Shown here: positions 60,770-64,000 of the stretch, piece after piece | How positions within the stretch are numbered: the first letter of the stretch is position 1 | Layout of the letters: every line of letters begins with the position of its first letter | DNA from: Haliclona indistincta | Lineage: Eukaryota > Porifera > Demospongiae > Haplosclerida > Chalinidae | Assembly (NCBI GenBank): GCA_964017065.1 | Contig: OZ024785.1 | Location: 11,735,086-11,799,085 of the forward strand | DNA: 64,000 bases | Reading direction: 5' to 3' | Translations under genes and position numbers: made by a program | Notes under the pieces: model-generated | The model's database searches: none | Seen by the model: the letters and a program-made list of their open reading frames with translations, nothing else | What the model was told of the DNA's origin: nothing

Positions 60770-61805
60770 TAGTGGCGAAAAGGACAGCGAGCAGCCGTCA
60801 GAAAAGGAGACTAACCCACTGCCAGGCGGCTCAGGCAGCTATTGAAAAAGAGATCCAGAACGGTGAACAGAGAGATCCAGAAAGAAAATTATTCCATGAA
60901 TTGGGTGAGGTACACAAAGCAACACTGTCGAAGCGGTCCCAAATGGAGAGATGATTATGGTTATTATTATAATACGTTTAGGAGCTCAAAGAAGCAATCG
61001 CGTACAGTTTGCAGTGCATTCAGAGAGACGATTTGGTGCTCAAACCCGAGCAAGCGAAGGTCCTGTATTAACTTTATGAAGGGCAAGATGTTTTCGCTTG
61101 GCTCCCTACTGGGTATGGCAAATCCATCTGCTTCCAGCTACTACCGTTCATGTTTGACTTCAAGCTTGGTCGTACTACTACTTCTTCACAGACTAGCGGG
61201 ACCATCATGCCTAGTATTATGCTAGTTGTGTCGCCTCTTGTCTCACTCATGATAGATCAAGTGGCTAACCTACGACAGAGAGGAATTCCTTCAGGGATTC
61301 TTAGCGGGAACCATGGTAAGTTAACTTTGCATGCCGCAATTCATAGTGATTTATCTATCTTGTGAATTTTATGGCTCAATACAGATGTTGACAAGAGCCT
61401 GGTAGTGAGTGCAAGTGATGTGTCTGGAGGACGGTATCAGCTTCTGTATAGTGCTCCTGAAGCTCTAATTGTTGACCAATGGAAACAGTTGATTCTGTCT
61501 CCTCCTCTCTCACATTCCATAGTTGCTATTGCTGTCGATGAAGCCCATTGTGTATTCAAATGGTACGTCATTATTTCTAACAAAAATACAAAAGTGATGT
61601 GTTGTTTATAGGAGCCGTGACTTTCGTCCAGCATTCAACCGCATTTGTGATCTTAGAGCATTTGTTCCTCATGGTGTTCCCATGCTAGCTACTACTGCTT
61701 CTGTAACTGAGTGGATGAGAGATGATATCATTGAGAAACTTGACATGCTCAATTGTCGTATTGTGTCTGCAAGTCCCAACAAGAGAAACATCTTCTATGA
61801 AGCTA
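60770..61805 (+). pseudogene. RecQ-like helicase gene, truncated by a Harbinger element
   Basis: A basic first exon (about 60770-60940; KRTASSRQKRRLTHCQAAQA) precedes exon 2, 60982-61315: LKPEQAKVLY, stop, LYEGQDVFAWLPTGYGKSIC (Walker A, motif I) and LVVSPLVSLMIDQVANLRQR (motif Ia). Exon 3, 61385-61562, has RYQLLYSAPEAL and IAVDEAHCVFKW (motif II; usual form DEAHCVSxW). Exon 4, 61612-61805, has SRDFRPAFNRICDLR, PMLATTASVT (motif III) and PNKRNIFYEA. Junctions 2-3 and 3-4 join in frame. The TAA at 61069-61071 is the only internal stop. The second helicase lobe is missing because the Harbinger element starts at 61809. Unwinding of DNA is the family role; this copy is dead. Confidence 0.85.
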
Positions 61806-61808
61806 TTA

Positions 61809-61990
61809 CCGCGTTTACACTACACAAAATAACCGGGCCAGCCCGGCACGGCACGCCTTAAATTGCCAATGTAAACGCGCGAAAATGCGAGCCGGGCCGT
61901 GCCGGGCTGGCCCGGTCTGGTATTGGAAAGCGGGCTGGCCCGGCACGGCACGGCTCGCCTTGTTTCGACAGTGTAAACAAGATTTCGGGC
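61809..61990. repeat. Harbinger left end with strong GC-rich inverted repeats
   Basis: CGCGTTTACA (61810-61819) is exactly inverted at 61870-61879. GCCGGGCTGGCCCGG-type words occur three times: 61832-61852, inverted at 61891-61916 and again at 61931-61953. AGTGTAAAC recurs near 61974-61982. This makes a high-stability stem. Confidence 0.85.
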
Positions 61991-62051
61991 TGTGCTGTGC
62001 CTGGTCGATGTATTAACGCTATAGAATGGGGCGGGAACTGGGCGTTGTAAA

Positions 62052-62866
62052 ATGGCTGGAAACGCGTGGACAGATGATGAGACTTTCGGGCTGCTAGATG
62101 CGTGGGGAGACGAGACTATACAGTCGTTGTTGGAAGGGTGCCGCCGTAATAAACACGTGTACGAAAGGATATCTCGTGACCTAGAAGAGAATGGCGGATA
62201 CGAACGATCATGGAGTCAGTGTCGAGACAAAATTTAAAAAATGAAGAAGGACTACAAGAAGAGTTAGATGGCAAGAAAAAGGAGAAAGACAAGACTGTGG
62301 AAAAAGACAAGAATGAGGAGAAAGAAGAGAAAGACAAGAATGAGGAGACAGAAGAGAAAGACAAGATTAAGGAGACAGAAGAGAAAGACAAGAATAAGGA
62401 GAAATGCAAGAAAGAGGAGAAATGCAAGAAGGAGGAGAAAGACAAGAAAGTGACAAAAGACAAGAAAGAAAAAAAGACAGCGCGTGACTCCAAACTAAAC
62501 AAGAGTCTAAATACAATAGTGAGTGTGGTGACAAAGGCACAAAAAGAGAGTGATCAACTGTTTCTAGCATTTGAAGAGAAACGACTAAAGTTAGATGAGA
62601 CATTGCTAATGATGGAGGACAGAAGATTACGAGAGGACAAAGACAGAGAAGAACGGCAAAGAAAAGAAGATCGCGAATTTCAACTTAGAATGATGATGCT
62701 TCAGCGCGCACCACCCACCACCCATCCATCTTATCCATCACTGCCGTACCCGCAATCATCGCTAACTTACCCACCATCGTCTCCCTACTCATCGTCTCCT
62801 TACCCACCATCATCTCCTTACTCAGCACCGTGGTCTGAGTCTGCTGAGGATAAAGAGGCTTGTTAA
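62052..62866 (+). CDS. Myb/SANT-like Harbinger accessory protein, frame broken
   Basis: ATG 62052 starts MAGNAWTDDETFGLLDAWGD, then CRRNKHVYERISRDLEENGG and ERSWSQCRDKI, a typical Myb/SANT-like trihelix domain of Harbinger elements. An in-frame TAA after RDKI (62235-62237) and a second stop split it from 62210-62866 in another frame. That frame encodes a long Lys/Glu repeat (KEKDKTVEKDKNEEKEEKDK, (KDKNEET/K EEK)n), SKLNKSLNTIVSVVTKAQKE, a coiled coil (LFLAFEEKRLKLDETLLMME), and a Pro/Ser/Tyr tail with repeated YPPSSPYSS. The protein recruits transposase to DNA in known Harbinger systems. The break suggests this copy has lost the fusion, or that an unrecognised intron bridges it. Confidence 0.7.
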
Positions 62867-62869
62867 ATT

Positions 62870-63041
62870 ATTTTGCATGTAATCTCAGCCGCATTATTTA
62901 TCAACTGTTATTGCTTATCACCGTCATTATCATCAAAATGTATATATGTGCACAATTTGACAAACTTCACTTTGATAACAATTAAATTTTGTTAAAAAAG
63001 GAAAAATTGCTTAACAGACACATGCGTACAAGGCTTTGTAC
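62870..63041. other. Convergent intergenic region of the Harbinger element
   Basis: 170 bp between the stops of the two element genes. AT-rich, with TTTTGTTAAAAAAG near 62988-63001. Possible shared polyadenylation area. Confidence 0.5.
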
Positions 63042-64000
63042 CTATGTGTAGTACTCAACTATTGCTTCTCTTATTTTCTTGGATTCGGCACAAGCAATCC
63101 CTCCTGTAGAAGTTGATGCAGGTTGCGAAATGGAATTGTCTGCTACTGTCTGATCCATCCAATTGTCTTGAAAAGCATCTCTATTTTTTTCACAAATGTT
63201 GTGAAGAATGCAGCAGGCAGTTATGACATGAGGGACATTGTCAATGTGCATGTCATTTCGCTTACATAGTCTCTGCCACCTTGCTTTAGGTCGTCCAAAG
63301 GCATTTTCTACAACAATACGCGTGCTAGACAAATGGTAATTGAAAGACCTCCGCGCACAAGAAAGATCGGAATTGTGTTGAAAAGGTTTCATTAGCCATG
63401 GACAAAGAGGGTAGGCGGAATCACCAACCAAAAAGATTGGAATATCGGTTCCGTTCAGCTTTATTGCACTTCCAGACAAAATATCACCATTAGAAGCTTT
63501 CCTATACAATGAAGAGTTTGCCAGGACTCGAGCATCATGTACGCTGCCTGGCCACCCAACACATATATCACGAAATAGATATTTATCGTCTACAACAGCT
63601 TGCACAATTATAGAGTACCATCCCTTCTATTGTAGTAGTCTGTGTGATTCATTGCTGGTGGTGACACAGGTATATGACTGCCGTCGATAGCTCCAGCACA
63701 CTGAATCATATTAAAGTTAGTCTTAAATCCTTCTACTACTCTAACAAGATCAGCACCTCTCGGAAATTGTATGTACTCATCTAGTAATAGATCAACAATC
63801 ACCTGGCATGTATCATGGACTATCACACAAACTGTACTACGGGCGACTCCAAATAAATGACCAATTGTGTGATATTCAGAGCATGTGGCCAGAGTCCAAA
63901 GAGTAATGGCAAGTCGATGCTCCACACAAATACACAGACGTAATTGTGTGTTTTGCCGCTTTATAAATGGTCTAAGTTTCTCGCATAGCATATTGAAGGT
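63042..64000 (-). pseudogene. HARBI1-type Harbinger transposase, frameshifted, N-terminus beyond window
   Basis: Minus strand. The upstream half (63991-63608, open to the edge) reads LFGVARSTVCVIVHDTCQVI, MIQCAGAIDGSHIPVSPPAM and YYNRRDG. The downstream half (63605-63042) reads AVVDDKYLFRDICVGWPGSV, HDARVLANSSLY, FLVGDSAYPLCPWLMKPFQ, TRIVVENAFGRPKARWQRLC and ACCILHNICEKN. The catalytic triad is present: Asp in AIDGSH, Asp in VGDSAYP and Glu in VVENAFG. The GWYSIIVQA block expected between YYNR and VVD appears only after a one-base change in a GGG run near 63626, so a single-base deletion breaks the gene. Otherwise the copy is well preserved. Confidence 0.85.

Larger units (their letters stand above)
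61809..64000. mobile_element. Harbinger element, left part, runs off the window
   Basis: Begins CCGCGTTTACACT directly after TTA (61806-61808), the typical 3-bp target type. It contains a Myb/SANT-like gene on the plus strand and a HARBI1-type transposase on the minus strand, converging near 62900-63040. This is the standard two-gene Harbinger layout. The right end and second TTA lie beyond 64000. It interrupts the RecQ-like gene after motif III. Confidence 0.85.

Noticed and set aside
62116..62603. Minus-strand Ser/Phe-rich ORFs opposite the Lys/Glu repeat
   Set aside because: They are antisense translations of a purine-rich repeat.
1..64000. tRNA, rRNA or riboswitch genes
   Set aside because: No cloverleaf-type A/B box arrangement, rRNA core sequence or riboswitch-like structure was noticed on either strand; a covariance-model search would be needed to exclude small ones.

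Overview
This window looks like nuclear DNA of an early-branching animal, most probably a sponge (demosponge). That is an inference from three things seen here: AT-rich sequence with very short introns (about 43-60 bp, GT..AG), metazoan-type gene fragments (HECT ligase, TKL/IRAK-like kinase, RecQ-like helicase), and a dense, diverse population of eukaryotic transposons (Crypton/DUF3504, P-like, KDZ/Tnp2-like, Harbinger, Tc1/mariner, pogo-like, BEL/Pao, Ty3/gypsy, DIRS-like, LINE). No bacterial operon structure, rRNA, tRNA or CRISPR array was seen. All family assignments come from reading motifs; no database search was possible.

Layout. 0-4 kb: a decayed DUF3504/Crypton recombinase, a long (ACTC)n satellite and exons of an unknown family. 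4-12 kb: a 164-bp fold-back MITE, a decayed P-like transposase next to a decayed OB-fold (RPA-like) gene, a second fragment of the same transposase, and BEL/Pao and KDZ-like relics. 12-17 kb: a Tnp2-like pseudogene, a Myb/SANT gene, an unknown frameshifted pseudogene, and an intact-looking five-exon gene with a PD-(D/E)XK-like motif followed by a second degraded module. 17-24 kb: LINE 3' fragments, a Tc1-like relic, and a PIN/FEN-like pseudogene. 24-29 kb: a HECT-domain pseudogene, a second PIN/FEN-like ORF with a CXC zinc tail, and a P-loop NTPase ORF with an in-frame internal duplication. 29-37 kb: small exons and relics, including a DUF6589-type gene split by a 315-bp MITE.

37-41.5 kb: a complete, apparently young Ty3/gypsy retrotransposon with identical 154-bp LTRs and one open gag-pol frame. 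43.4-48.4 kb: a TKL/IRAK-like kinase gene. A DIRS-like recombinase fragment lies after its P-loop exon. One coding exon is cut by a complete 2,404-bp Tc1/mariner-type element with TA duplications, ~120-bp terminal inverted repeats, an intact DD34E transposase and a second intact convergent ORF of unknown function. Tc1/mariner elements normally carry one gene, so this two-gene element is the best candidate for a poorly described system.

48.6-64 kb: an antisense integrase-core pseudogene, a Harbinger-type end with a spliced Myb/SANT gene, an intact antisense OB-fold (RPA-like) gene, coding and non-coding minisatellites, a LINE endonuclease fragment, a transposon-type Cys-rich gene, an unknown multi-exon gene, and a RecQ-like helicase gene cut after motif III by a Harbinger element. 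That element's Myb gene and HARBI1-type transposase converge, and it runs off the window end. Overall this is a nested transposon cemetery with a few intact ORFs: gag-pol, the two Tc1 ORFs, the OB-fold protein, the PD-(D/E)XK-like gene, and the NTPase.
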